From positions 184,770 to 248,769 of the forward strand of contig JBCCBM010000004.1 in NCBI GenBank assembly GCA_039034015.1: 64,000 nucleotides of DNA, read 5' to 3'. Each line of letters opens with the position of its first letter. The first letter of the stretch is position 1. The position numbers were made by a program, and so were the translations under genes. The stretch is from Acuticoccus sp039034015 (GTDB taxonomy: Bacteria; Pseudomonadota; Alphaproteobacteria; Rhizobiales; Amorphaceae). Of this stretch, positions 1-7,768 are shown piece after piece. The notes beneath the pieces are model-generated. The model made no database searches. It saw nothing but the letters and a program-made list of their open reading frames with translations, and was not told the DNA's origin.

Positions 1-510
1 CTCCACAAAATTGCCGGGCTCAGAAAGGCCGTCCACGATGGCAAGCTTGCCGTCGGGCTCGATGGGCACATTCATGAAGAAGTTGATGTTGGGGGCAATG
101 TCGCGCTTGGTGAGCCCCCATTTGGCGCCTTCGGTGACAAAATTCTCGCGGCAGGCGTGGAGATGGCGGGTGTGGTGCCCAAAACGCACGGTGTTGCTCT
201 CCACCGAGCAGGCGCCGGCGGAGGTGTCATGGTGGCCCACCGTGTCGTGGGTGACGGTGAGCATCAGCCGCCCGCGGTTGGAGATGAGCCGCGTCCCCTC
301 GCTCACATAGGCGTTGCGGCCGAGCTGGACCGTGTCTTGGGCGCTGTAGCGCTCTGCCGTGTCGGCCGCGCTATAGAAAAGCGTGTCCACCGCCTGGAGC
401 CCAAAAGTGTCCACAATGCGAATGGCGCCGCCGGCGGGCACGCGGCCCGACCAGCCCACGGACGCCGGGATCGGGTGGTGGTGGGCGGTCGCAAGGTCGC
501 GCGGGATCAT
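1..510 (-). CDS. urea carboxylase-associated protein 2 (DUF1989), 3' end outside window
   Basis: The gene runs off the left edge; 170 codons are present of a family about 210-240 residues long. It matches the UAAP2 branch of DUF1989: AVDTLFY at residues 40-46, ERYSAQDT at 53-60, AGACSVESNT at 98-107, HACRENF at 118-124 and NINFFMNVP at 141-149. In characterised relatives UAAP1 and UAAP2 form the two-subunit carboxyguanidine deiminase (CgdAB), which converts carboxyguanidine made by guanidine carboxylase into allophanate. The ATG overlaps the stop of the upstream UAAP1 gene as ATGA, which fixes the start and suggests coupled synthesis of two partner subunits. The usual next genes, carboxylase and allophanate hydrolase, would lie to the left of the window; that is inference. 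Confidence 0.85.
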   Translation of the reverse strand, partial: MIPRDLATAHHHPIPASVGWSGRVPAGGAIRIVDTFGLQAVDTLFYSAADTAERYSAQDTVQLGRNAYVSEGTRLISNRGRLMLTVTHDTVGHHDTSAGACSVESNTVRFGHHTRHLHACRENFVTEGAKWGLTKRDIAPNINFFMNVPIEPDGKLAIVDGLSEPGNFVE

Positions 511-1328
511 CGGCGGCCACCCGTGCGGAGGGCCGCGTTGTTTTCAAAGGCGCGCTCTGCCTCAGGCGTTGCCGTGCGGCACAAATCATCATCCGGCACC
601 GGCGCGCTTGCCCAAACGGTGACGCCAATGGGCGCCGGCTCAAAGGTTTCTGACGGCCCCAGCGGGTGCGGGCAGTTGGAGAGCGCGACCAAAATGTCCA
701 TCTCCGCGCGAAGGTCGAACCGGCCCGTCATGCCCCCATCGCCGGCCCACCCGAGGGCGCCCGCCTCGCGCACCGTCACCGGCGCGAAAAGGGTGACGGC
801 GGCGCTCACATCCCGCTCCGAAAGGCCGTGCTTGGCGGCGGCGCGGACAAAGTGGTCGGCGGCGGAGGGGATGTGCTTGTCGCCATATTTGGCCGCGTTG
901 GCGTGGGGGGTGGAGATTCCGGCAATGCAATCCATCGCGCCCTCCGGCCCGCCGGTGATGCTCACCATCGCGCGGCCCATGTCCGACAGGAGGACGCGGC
1001 CCCGGCCCATGGCCGCCGTCCACTGCACCTTGATGGTGTCGGGCGGGTTGAGCCGCTCAGACGGGTCGGCCGCGCTCCAACACAAGAATGAGACGCCCTC
1101 CGACGGCTCAGCGGCCTCAATGGACAAGGTTTCGCCCATTTTGACGATGCCGTGCCAGTACCAGCCGCCGGGGATTTCGTCGCTCAAGACGACGGTGTTG
1201 GTGTTGATCGCCGGGGGTTGGGGCGTTGCGTCGCGCTTGGCCTCAAAGGCGCCGTCCTCTTGGCCGGCCGCCTTCAATTCGGTGTAGCGGGTCTTCGCCT
1301 CGGCGATGACCTCGGGGGTGATGCGCAT
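507..1328 (-). CDS. urea carboxylase-associated protein 1 (DUF1989)
   Basis: A 273-residue DUF1989 protein of the UAAP1 branch. Visible family signatures are GGWYWHGIVKMGETL near residue 54, ERLNPPDTIK in the middle, LLSDMGRAMVSITG, and the C-terminal FDLRAEMDILVALSNCPHP block. With the overlapping downstream UAAP2 gene it should form the two-subunit carboxyguanidine deiminase known from guanidine assimilation; which subunit is catalytic is not decided here. The start is the ATG followed by RITPEVIAEAK, where similarity to the family begins; an in-frame start 23 codons upstream gives an unlikely arginine-rich extension. It lies 34 bp after the AhpD-like gene in the same transcription unit. 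Confidence 0.85.
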   Translation of the reverse strand: MRITPEVIAEAKTRYTELKAAGQEDGAFEAKRDATPQPPAINTNTVVLSDEIPGGWYWHGIVKMGETLSIEAAEPSEGVSFLCWSAADPSERLNPPDTIKVQWTAAMGRGRVLLSDMGRAMVSITGGPEGAMDCIAGISTPHANAAKYGDKHIPSAADHFVRAAAKHGLSERDVSAAVTLFAPVTVREAGALGWAGDGGMTGRFDLRAEMDILVALSNCPHPLGPSETFEPAPIGVTVWASAPVPDDDLCRTATPEAERAFENNAALRTGGRR

Positions 1329-1362
1329 CAGTCGTTGCCTCCGGTCACAGGGCGGGCAAGTT

Positions 1363-1932
1363 TTATGGGTGTGCCGGCTCGGGCGCCCATCGGGCAACCT
1401 CGGGATCGAGCGGCGTTTGTGCCAAGGCGTTGGTGTAGTTGCTCATGACTTTGATGGCGAGGCCAAGCACCACCTCAAGCATGGTTTCGCGCGTGTAGCC
1501 GGCCGCCAGGAAGGCTGATTTCTCCGCCTCGCTCACGTTGCCCCGCGTGTTGAGGACGGCGGTGGCAAAGGTGCGCAACGCCTCAAGCCGCGGGTCGGAC
1601 AGGGGTTTTCCGTCGCGGAGCGCCATCACGTCCGCCGCATCCATGCCCGCCATTTTGGAGAGCATCGCGTGCCACGGGCGGCAATAGAGGCACCCGTTTT
1701 CAACGTTTGCCACCTGATAAACCACCTGCCGCTCGGCGGGGGTGAGCGTTGTGGTGTCAAACATTGCCCACGTTTTGACGTAGGCCTCCAAAAGCGCCGG
1801 CGCCTCGGCCATCACCCGCTCAAGGTTCGGCACTTTTCCGAGCGCCGCCTCCGCCTCCTTCAGGAGGGGTTTTGCCGCCTCGGGGGCCGTTTCCCCACTG
1901 TGAAGGGCAAAGCCGGCCGGCGTTTGGGTCAC
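1363..1932 (-). CDS. carboxymuconolactone decarboxylase/AhpD-family protein
   Basis: A 189-residue, probably cytosolic member of the AhpD-like fold. The redox motif CLYC is at residues 81-84, with Glu78 before it and His88 after it, the usual Glu-Cys-x-x-Cys-x3-His relay of alkylhydroperoxidase-type proteins. It starts with GTG overlapping the stop of the upstream DUF1989 gene (GTGA), with GGAGG eight bases upstream. The known activity of relatives is peroxide reduction or small-molecule decarboxylation; its role in a nitrogen operon is unknown. It is unusual for a member of this family to sit between DUF1989 genes. Family call is firm, function is not. Confidence 0.75.
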   Translation of the reverse strand: MTQTPAGFALHSGETAPEAAKPLLKEAEAALGKVPNLERVMAEAPALLEAYVKTWAMFDTTTLTPAERQVVYQVANVENGCLYCRPWHAMLSKMAGMDAADVMALRDGKPLSDPRLEALRTFATAVLNTRGNVSEAEKSAFLAAGYTRETMLEVVLGLAIKVMSNYTNALAQTPLDPEVARWAPEPAHP

Positions 1933-2630
1933 GCGCGGACCTCCATGTGGGCCTCCACGGGGACGCAATTCTCGCCATTGATGGGGATTTGGTCCTGCGG
2001 GCAGGCGGACATGACGTAGATGATGTCCATTTCGGCGCGGAAGGTGACCAGGCCGCCGGGCTGCGACACGGGCGCCTGCCAGCCGAGCGCGCCGCCTTCG
2101 CCGGCCGGGATGTTCATGAAGAGGTTGAACGGGGAGGGGACCTCTGGCGCATCGATGCCAATGGCTTTCATGGCAAGGCGCATGTTGTCGGCGCAGTTGT
2201 CGTGGTAGCCGGTGATGCCAAAGTTGCGAAAACGCCAGATGTCGCACGCGGCCATCAAGGTGTCGTGGATGCCGGGGGTGGTGTCTTCCACGAAGGTTAG
2301 GATGGGGCGGCGCTTGTTGCTGTGGAGTGGGTCGCCGGGCTTTGGGATGAGCCGGTCGATCCAGGCGCGCACATGCTCCATGGACATGAATTCGGAAATG
2401 TCGGCCACGTTGAACGCCCAGCTGTCGACCACCTGGGTGCCGTGGGTGTTGATGACGGTGACCGTCTCGCCTTTGGCCACACGCACGGCGATCCCCTGGC
2501 GGGCGGGGATGGTGTAACGCTCTCCCAGAACGGGCGTCCCGTCTGGCGAAATGGGGGCGGTGAGGGTGGTGTTGCCGGTCTCGGCAAGCTCTGCGGCGCT
2601 TGGCCAATAGGGGCCTGATCCGTAGTCCAT
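1929..2630 (-). CDS. third DUF1989-family protein
   Basis: A 233-residue DUF1989 paralogue belonging to neither the UAAP1 nor the UAAP2 branch. It has VINTHGTQVVDSWAF near residue 59, FVEDTTPGIHDTLMAACDI near 112, NLFMNIP near 166 and the C-terminal FRAEMDIIYVMSACPQD block shared with the other two. The chosen ATG has AAGGA five bases upstream; an ATG two codons earlier lies within that ribosome-binding site. Carboxyguanidine deiminase needs only two DUF1989 subunits, so this third copy, co-encoded with two SDRs and an AhpD-like protein, probably acts on a different substrate or step. Substrate unknown. Confidence 0.8.
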   Translation of the reverse strand: MDYGSGPYWPSAAELAETGNTTLTAPISPDGTPVLGERYTIPARQGIAVRVAKGETVTVINTHGTQVVDSWAFNVADISEFMSMEHVRAWIDRLIPKPGDPLHSNKRRPILTFVEDTTPGIHDTLMAACDIWRFRNFGITGYHDNCADNMRLAMKAIGIDAPEVPSPFNLFMNIPAGEGGALGWQAPVSQPGGLVTFRAEMDIIYVMSACPQDQIPINGENCVPVEAHMEVRA

Positions 2631-2638
2631 AACCATCC

Positions 2639-3382
2639 TTAGACTTGGAGTTCGCCGCGGTCGACGTTGATCGCCTGGCCGGTGATGTTGGACGCGAGCG
2701 GGCTTGCGAGGAAGAGGTAAAGGCTTGCCACATCCGCCGGCGTCATGAAGCCCGGGATATCCTGCGTGCCCTCAATTTCGGCCTGGATGGTGGCGGGTGG
2801 CACGCCCCGCCGCTCCGCCATCACGTGGAGGGAGCGGAGCGCTGCATCCGTACCGACCCAGCCGGGGCACACCGCGTTCACCCGGATGCTTCGGGCCGAA
2901 AGCTCCCGCGACCAGGCGCGTGTGAGGCCAATCACCCCGTGTTTGCTCGCCGCATAGCCCGAAAAGCCCGCCGGCGCCGAGCGGCCCCAGACGGACGCGG
3001 TGTTCACAATTGCGCCGCCATCCACAAGGTCCGGCAAAACCTTTTGGGTGAGGCGGAACATGCCGGCCACATTCAGCATCAGCATGTGGTCGACGGTGGC
3101 CGCGCTCTGCGGATCGTCGAGCCGGGTCTCAAATTCGAGGCCTGCGTTGTTGATCAAAATGTCGAGGGGGCCGGTGTCGAGCGCTGCGATGGCAGTGGGC
3201 GCGGTGAGATCGCACACATGCGCCGTGCCGATGCCGCTCGCCGCGGCGATCACATCGTCGGTTTCGGCAAGGAGGGCGACCCTTGCCCCGGCGTCCGCAA
3301 AGGCTTTGGCAATGCCAAGGCCGATGCCGCGGGAGGCACCCGTCACCAGCACGCGTTTTTGAGAAAGGCCAAGGTCTGCCAT
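2639..3382 (-). CDS. SDR-family oxidoreductase
   Basis: A 247-residue classical short-chain dehydrogenase. TGASRGIG (residues 14-21) binds the dinucleotide, NNAG is at 78-81, and the catalytic set is Ser130, Tyr143 and Lys147 (YAASK). A C-terminal TGQAINVDRGE segment fits the family. It presumably oxidises or reduces an alcohol/carbonyl using NAD(P), in the cytosol. Its ATG overlaps the stop of the upstream SDR as TGATG, so the two are translationally coupled and may catalyse paired steps or form a hetero-oligomer. The substrate cannot be deduced; the operon context suggests part of a nitrogen-compound side chain. Confidence 0.85.
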   Translation of the reverse strand: MADLGLSQKRVLVTGASRGIGLGIAKAFADAGARVALLAETDDVIAAASGIGTAHVCDLTAPTAIAALDTGPLDILINNAGLEFETRLDDPQSAATVDHMLMLNVAGMFRLTQKVLPDLVDGGAIVNTASVWGRSAPAGFSGYAASKHGVIGLTRAWSRELSARSIRVNAVCPGWVGTDAALRSLHVMAERRGVPPATIQAEIEGTQDIPGFMTPADVASLYLFLASPLASNITGQAINVDRGELQV

Positions 3383-4092
3383 CAGTACATTGCCGCTCCG
3401 CCGTTCACGTTCAGAACTGATCCTGTGATGAAGTCTGCCTCGGGCGAGGCAAGGAACGCGACCGCGCCCGCAATGTCGGCCGGCGCCCCAAGCCGCTTTC
3501 GCGGGATGCCCTCAAACGTTGCCTTTAGCGTTTCGTACTGCTGCTCGGTCTTGAGCATTGCGGTGTCCGTCGGGCCGGGGGCAACCGCGTTCACCAAGAT
3601 GTTTGGGGCAAGCTCGTGCGCAAGGCTTCGGGTGAGGGAGATCACGCCGCCCTTTGAGGCGCAGTAGGGCGCGTAGTCAGCGCGGCCCAGATGCGCAAGC
3701 TCTGAGGCAATGTTGATGATGCGGCCGGGCGCATCGCGTTCGCCGGCCAAAAAGTGCCGGGCTGCCTCGCGGGCGACCAGAAAAGTGCCCCGAAGGTTGA
3801 CGGCGATGACGCGGTCAAAGTCGGCAGCCGGGGTGTCAACCAGCGGCTGCTCCAGCATGATGCCGGCGTTGTTCACCACACAATCGAGCCCGCCGAGCCG
3901 CGCGATGGCCGTACCGACGGCCGCCACCACGCCTGCCTCGTCCGACACATCGCACGCGATCAGATCGCCGGTGGCGGCAATGTCGAGGCCGACGGCCTCC
4001 GCGCCCCCTTTGCGCAGGCGGGCGAGGATGGCAGCGCCAATCCCTTCCGCCGCGCCGGTGACGATGGCCTTTTGGCCGGCAAGCGCGGTCAT
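3382..4092 (-). CDS. SDR-family oxidoreductase
   Basis: A 236-residue classical SDR with TGAAEGIG at residues 12-19, NNAG at 74-77, Ser130, Tyr143 and Lys147 (YCASK), and TGSVLNVNGG near the C-terminus. The ATG overlaps the stop of the ABC ATPase gene as ATGA, which selects this start over an in-frame ATG 15 codons upstream. It is the second of two adjacent, clearly divergent SDRs, so this is not a recent tandem duplication. Likely an NAD(P)-dependent dehydrogenase for a compound brought in by the transporter encoded just upstream. Exact substrate unknown. Confidence 0.85.
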   Translation of the reverse strand: MTALAGQKAIVTGAAEGIGAAILARLRKGGAEAVGLDIAATGDLIACDVSDEAGVVAAVGTAIARLGGLDCVVNNAGIMLEQPLVDTPAADFDRVIAVNLRGTFLVAREAARHFLAGERDAPGRIINIASELAHLGRADYAPYCASKGGVISLTRSLAHELAPNILVNAVAPGPTDTAMLKTEQQYETLKATFEGIPRKRLGAPADIAGAVAFLASPEADFITGSVLNVNGGAAMY

Positions 4093-4949
4093 GCGCTGGC
4101 TCGGTCGTTGTCGGCCGCGGGTTTGTCCACCAGGCAATCGCTCGCCCGCTCGCGGTATTGCGCGAAGATGGCCTGCATGGTGGAGGCTTCGTCGTCGCCC
4201 TCTTCCACCACGCGCAGCTGCGGTTTTTTTGAGGGGTCGAGGCGGATGTCTTGGGTGATGGTGGAGCCGTAGGCGTCGGGCGCCTGGGGGTCGCGGCGGG
4301 CCTTGTCGACCATCAGGATGCGGGTGCCGAGCGTAAAGGCTTCACCAATATCGTGGGTGACCATGACGATGGTCATCGCGTTGCGCTGCCAAAGGTCAAG
4401 AATCAGGCGGTGCATCGCCTTCTTTGTGGATTGATCAAGCGCGCCAAAGGGTTCATCCAGGAGAAGTACCTTGGGTTCCATGATGAGCGCTTGGGCAATT
4501 GCAAGCCGTTGCTGCATTCCGCCGGAAAGCTGGGTCGGATACTTTGAAAGATGGTCACCAAGCCCGACCTCTTGCAGGAGCGCAACGGCTTGATCATGCA
4601 GCGCCCGCCGCCGCGCGCCGAAAAAGCGCCCGGTGAGCGGCGCGCCGGAGAGTTGCGGCCCCATTATCACATTGGACAGCACCGTGCGGTGGGGAAACAC
4701 CGAGTAGCGCTGGAAGACGACGCCGCGATCCTTCTGCGGCTCGGGGTCGATGGGGACGCCATCGATGAGGATGCGCCCGCGGCTCGGCGCCTCCTGCGAG
4801 AGGAGGATGCGCAGGAGCGTCGTCTTGCCCGCGCCGGACGGCCCCAGGACAACGCAAAACTCATGGTCCGGTAGGGCAGCGTTCACGTTTTCGAGAACGA
4901 CTGCGCCGTCATAACTCTTGGCCAAACCTTCAATCACGATCTCGGTCAT
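4089..4949 (-). CDS. NitT/TauT-type ABC transporter ATP-binding protein
   Basis: A 286-residue ATPase that drives the importer formed with the adjacent permease. Walker A GPSGAGKTT is at residues 36-44, the signature LSGGMQQR at 141-148, Walker B LLLDEP at 162-167 and the switch histidine His199 (VTHD). The C-terminal 60 or so residues extend beyond the nucleotide-binding domain, as in other transporters beside urea/guanidine carboxylases. Its ATG overlaps the permease stop (ATGA), and its own stop overlaps the next SDR. It acts on the inner face of the cytoplasmic membrane. Confidence 0.92.
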   Translation of the reverse strand: MTEIVIEGLAKSYDGAVVLENVNAALPDHEFCVVLGPSGAGKTTLLRILLSQEAPSRGRILIDGVPIDPEPQKDRGVVFQRYSVFPHRTVLSNVIMGPQLSGAPLTGRFFGARRRALHDQAVALLQEVGLGDHLSKYPTQLSGGMQQRLAIAQALIMEPKVLLLDEPFGALDQSTKKAMHRLILDLWQRNAMTIVMVTHDIGEAFTLGTRILMVDKARRDPQAPDAYGSTITQDIRLDPSKKPQLRVVEEGDDEASTMQAIFAQYRERASDCLVDKPAADNDRASA

Positions 4950-5767
4950 GCCGCGCGGTCCAAATAATACCAGCGCGATGTTTTGCGCGCCGCCTTTGCG
5001 AAGGCGAGATCCATCAGGAACGCAAGCAACGTGATCCACGCAACGTAGGGCAAGATGACGTCCATGGAGAGGAAGCGGCGCACCAAGAAGATGCGGTAGC
5101 CGAGCCCGCCTTCGGACGCGATGGCCTCCGCCGCAATCAAGAAGAGCCATGTGGCGCCGAGGGAAAGCCGCAGCGAGTCAAAGAGCCGCGGGATCACTTG
5201 CGGGAAAACCACATGGACAATCATCTGCCATGTGGAGGCGCCCAAGGTTTGCGCCTTGATGAGTTGCTCCCGCGGGATCGCGAGAACTTCCAGCATGATG
5301 TCCCGCGTGATGAACGGCGCAACGCCAAAGACGATGAGGACGATTTTAGATGTTTCGCCAAGCCCAAAGATGATGAAGAGGATCGGCAAAACCGCGAGCG
5401 GTGGGATGAGCGCGAACGCTGCGATGAATGGTCCGAAAAGCGCCCGAAGCGTCGGCAGGAACGCGACGGGGATGCCGATCATGAGGCCGAGGATTGCGGA
5501 GATGGAAAGGCCGATGGCGATCCGCTGGAGGCTGATCAGCGTGTCGGTCCAGAAGACGTATTCGCCCGTGCGCCGGTTTTCGGTGAAGGCGAGCGCGTTC
5601 ATGGCGTCCACAAACGCGCCAAACGAGGGCATCAACTTGTCGCCCGGGTTTTCCGCAAGGCGCATGTCCGAGCCGATGGCGTAGATCACAATGCACAGGC
5701 CAAACGGCAACAGGGCCAGCATCAGCCGCGACGGCCGCCCGGGCGTGTAGTTGATCGCGCGCTTCAT
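4946..5767 (-). CDS. NitT/TauT-type ABC transporter permease
   Basis: A 273-residue inner-membrane protein with about six hydrophobic segments and the BPD_transp_1 coupling region, seen as LIKAQTLGASTWQMIVHVVFP (EAA-type loop with the conserved Gly). The charged N-terminus (MKRAINYTPGRPSR) precedes a first membrane segment at about residues 16-33. It forms the channel for the binding protein encoded 52 bp upstream; the ATPase gene overlaps its stop. In the family the cargo is a small anion or a nitrogen compound such as nitrate, taurine or (by genomic context) urea/guanidine derivatives. Confidence 0.92.
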   Translation of the reverse strand: MKRAINYTPGRPSRLMLALLPFGLCIVIYAIGSDMRLAENPGDKLMPSFGAFVDAMNALAFTENRRTGEYVFWTDTLISLQRIAIGLSISAILGLMIGIPVAFLPTLRALFGPFIAAFALIPPLAVLPILFIIFGLGETSKIVLIVFGVAPFITRDIMLEVLAIPREQLIKAQTLGASTWQMIVHVVFPQVIPRLFDSLRLSLGATWLFLIAAEAIASEGGLGYRIFLVRRFLSMDVILPYVAWITLLAFLMDLAFAKAARKTSRWYYLDRAA

Positions 5768-5819
5768 GTCGTGCGCCGGGCGCGCGGGGAGCCCGCCCGG
5801 TCAATGGTCGCGAGGGAGA

Positions 5820-6887
5820 TCAAAGCGCGCCGTCGATCGCCATCTTGGTGAAGTCGGCGTTGATGCGCAATTTGACGTTGTCCGCATCCCCCAAAACCGT
5901 GCCGTCGGGGAACTCGATCCCTACAAAGTCTTTGCTCTGCGCCATCTCACCAAAGAGGCCGACATCAAACGAGAACGTGCGGACAAAATCCCAAGTGGTC
6001 TGGTGCCGCTTGGAGGTCAAAAGGTCGTACGCCTCTTGGGGGTTGTAGTACATTTTGGTGGAATCAAGCTGCGCCTGGTATTCCTCCACCGTGCCGCCGG
6101 ACATATCGGCGAGATCAGCAATCATGGAGGCCTGCGCCTCTTCCCCCTTCGCGCCGGACATGATCTCCATCGTCTCATACCACGCGCCGACGAAGGCTTT
6201 CACAAAGTCCGGATGTGCTGCAACCGTGTCGGTGTGAAAGAGCATCACGTCGACAATTTCTTCCGGCGTGGAGGATGAATCGAAGATCATCGACGAGCCG
6301 TCAACGCTGTTGTTCATCGTCAGCAGCATCGGGTTCCACGCCACCGCGTGCTCAATCTCGCTGGAGCCGATGTAGGCCGGCGCAATGTCCGCATCGGTGA
6401 TGTTCACCGTGTTCACATCCCGCAGCGAGAGCCCGTTTTCTTCCAGCGCCCGGCTTAAAAGGTAATGCGAGACGGTGAGCTCGAAGAGGTGGACGGTCTG
6501 ATCTTTGAAATCGGCGATGCTCTCGGCCGTTTTCGATACGATGCCGTCGTTGCCGTTCGAAAAGTCACCGGCGAGCGCGATGGTCGTGTCTACCCCGCCC
6601 GCGGCCGGGATCGTGAGGCCGTCCATGGAGGCGACCGCCATCCCATCAAGGTCACGGGCGACGAATTGGTTGATGCCACCTACGTAATCGTTCACCTGGA
6701 TGACTTCAATGTCGACGTTATACTTCTCTTCCCACTTGTCGAGGATGCCGTTTTCTTCCATCCACCCATAGGGCATGAAACCCACATAGATGTTGTAGCC
6801 AACGCGGAAGGTGCGATCTTCGTCCGCATGGGCGACCGGGGCTGTGGCGATGATGGCGGCGAGGGCCGCAAGGGTCAAACGCGTCAT
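5820..6887 (-). CDS. ABC substrate-binding protein of the urea/guanidine carboxylase-region type
   Basis: A 355-residue secreted binding protein. The N-terminus MTRLTLAALAAIIATAPVAHA is a signal peptide cleaved near residue 21. The mature part carries YNIYVGFMPYGW, VNDYVGGINQF, TIPAAGGVDTT, SNGNDGIV and ELTVSHYLLSRALE, all typical of the subfamily annotated as putative urea ABC transporter binding protein next to urea carboxylase. It should capture the nitrogen substrate in the periplasm. It lies 7 bp after the creatininase-like gene and 52 bp before the permease. The true ligand (guanidine, urea or a larger guanidino compound) cannot be told from sequence. Confidence 0.88.
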   Translation of the reverse strand: MTRLTLAALAAIIATAPVAHADEDRTFRVGYNIYVGFMPYGWMEENGILDKWEEKYNVDIEVIQVNDYVGGINQFVARDLDGMAVASMDGLTIPAAGGVDTTIALAGDFSNGNDGIVSKTAESIADFKDQTVHLFELTVSHYLLSRALEENGLSLRDVNTVNITDADIAPAYIGSSEIEHAVAWNPMLLTMNNSVDGSSMIFDSSSTPEEIVDVMLFHTDTVAAHPDFVKAFVGAWYETMEIMSGAKGEEAQASMIADLADMSGGTVEEYQAQLDSTKMYYNPQEAYDLLTSKRHQTTWDFVRTFSFDVGLFGEMAQSKDFVGIEFPDGTVLGDADNVKLRINADFTKMAIDGAL

Positions 6888-6894
6888 GGGGGTC

Positions 6895-7665
6895 CTATCG
6901 TTCAAGGGGTTTTGTGGTCGCCGGCCCGGGCGGTATTGCGGGCCACGGCTCGGCAAGGGCAGCGGTCAGCCATTCGGCCAAATCGGCCACGATGGTCTCC
7001 ACCATCGTCGACCCATCCGCCGCCGAGGCGCGGCTCGGGTGCCCCACAACCCCGTTCGGCGTGGTGGCCGGCATCGCGTACGAAAATTTGAGCCCCGGCG
7101 TCACATCCGGCACATCGTGGGCCTCATCCATCCGCACCATCTCGGGCCGCAGATGAAGAAGAATGGAGGTTTCGCCCTGGTTGGCGTGGATGTCGGCGCC
7201 ATCGCGAAAGTAAAGCGCGCCCACCCGCTCCGAAATGTCCCAAAGCCCCATGGTCGCAAAGCGCGCGTCCGGAAACTCATAGCGCAACTGCAAAATTGCG
7301 CTGCGAAGCGGCGCATCATTGGTGCCATGGCCGGAGAGAAATAGGAGCTTTGAAAGCCCGTTCGCCACCGCCCAGCGTCCAAGCTCCACCGCAACCTGCG
7401 TGAGCGTTTGCGGGTGAAGCGAGAGCGTCCCGGGCCATTTGTCGGTGTGGCCGAGCGAGCACCCATAGGCGAGGGCGGGGAGGGCGAGGACACCGGCGCG
7501 CTCGCAGGCGAGCGCGGCAAGCGTGGCGGCGCTGATTGTGTCGCAGCCCGTCGCCAGGTGGGGGCCGTGCTGCTCGGTCGCGCCCACGGGGATTACGGCA
7601 AGATCTTTGCCGGCTGCGATCATCGCGCCGATCTCATCACTTGTCGCAAGGTCCCAACGGGGCAT
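6895..7665 (-). CDS. creatininase-family amidohydrolase
   Basis: A 256-residue cytosolic metal hydrolase. Glu31 and His33 (ATEQHGPHL), Asp42, and His113 (SGHGTND) match the metal ligands of creatininase-fold enzymes, with a further HANQGET segment at 160-166. Family members hydrolyse cyclic or linear amides such as creatinine, ammelide-type rings or formamides. AGGAGA precedes the ATG by six bases. It is the first gene of the minus-strand operon, directly before the transporter, and diverges from the glutamine synthetase-like gene with a 103-bp gap that should hold both promoters. Whether the substrate is creatinine itself is not shown. Confidence 0.85.
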   Translation of the reverse strand: MPRWDLATSDEIGAMIAAGKDLAVIPVGATEQHGPHLATGCDTISAATLAALACERAGVLALPALAYGCSLGHTDKWPGTLSLHPQTLTQVAVELGRWAVANGLSKLLFLSGHGTNDAPLRSAILQLRYEFPDARFATMGLWDISERVGALYFRDGADIHANQGETSILLHLRPEMVRMDEAHDVPDVTPGLKFSYAMPATTPNGVVGHPSRASAADGSTMVETIVADLAEWLTAALAEPWPAIPPGPATTKPLER

Positions 7666-7768
7666 GGCGTTCTCCTGCACGCGAAACGTGCTGCAACGCC
7701 TGTGCCAACCAAATGGGCAGCCATGGCCCCGCTTTTGCAGCCCTTGAACGCAAACCAGGGAGCTGATG

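Noticed and set aside
157..1287. A 376-codon plus-strand open frame opposite the UAAP genes
   Set aside because: Low-complexity translation; the minus strand carries recognisable DUF1989 proteins.
7666..7768. A guanidine (ykkC) riboswitch before the creatininase or glutamine synthetase-like genes
   Set aside because: The 103-bp gap shows none of the conserved ykkC sequence blocks on either strand and is too short for the full aptamer.
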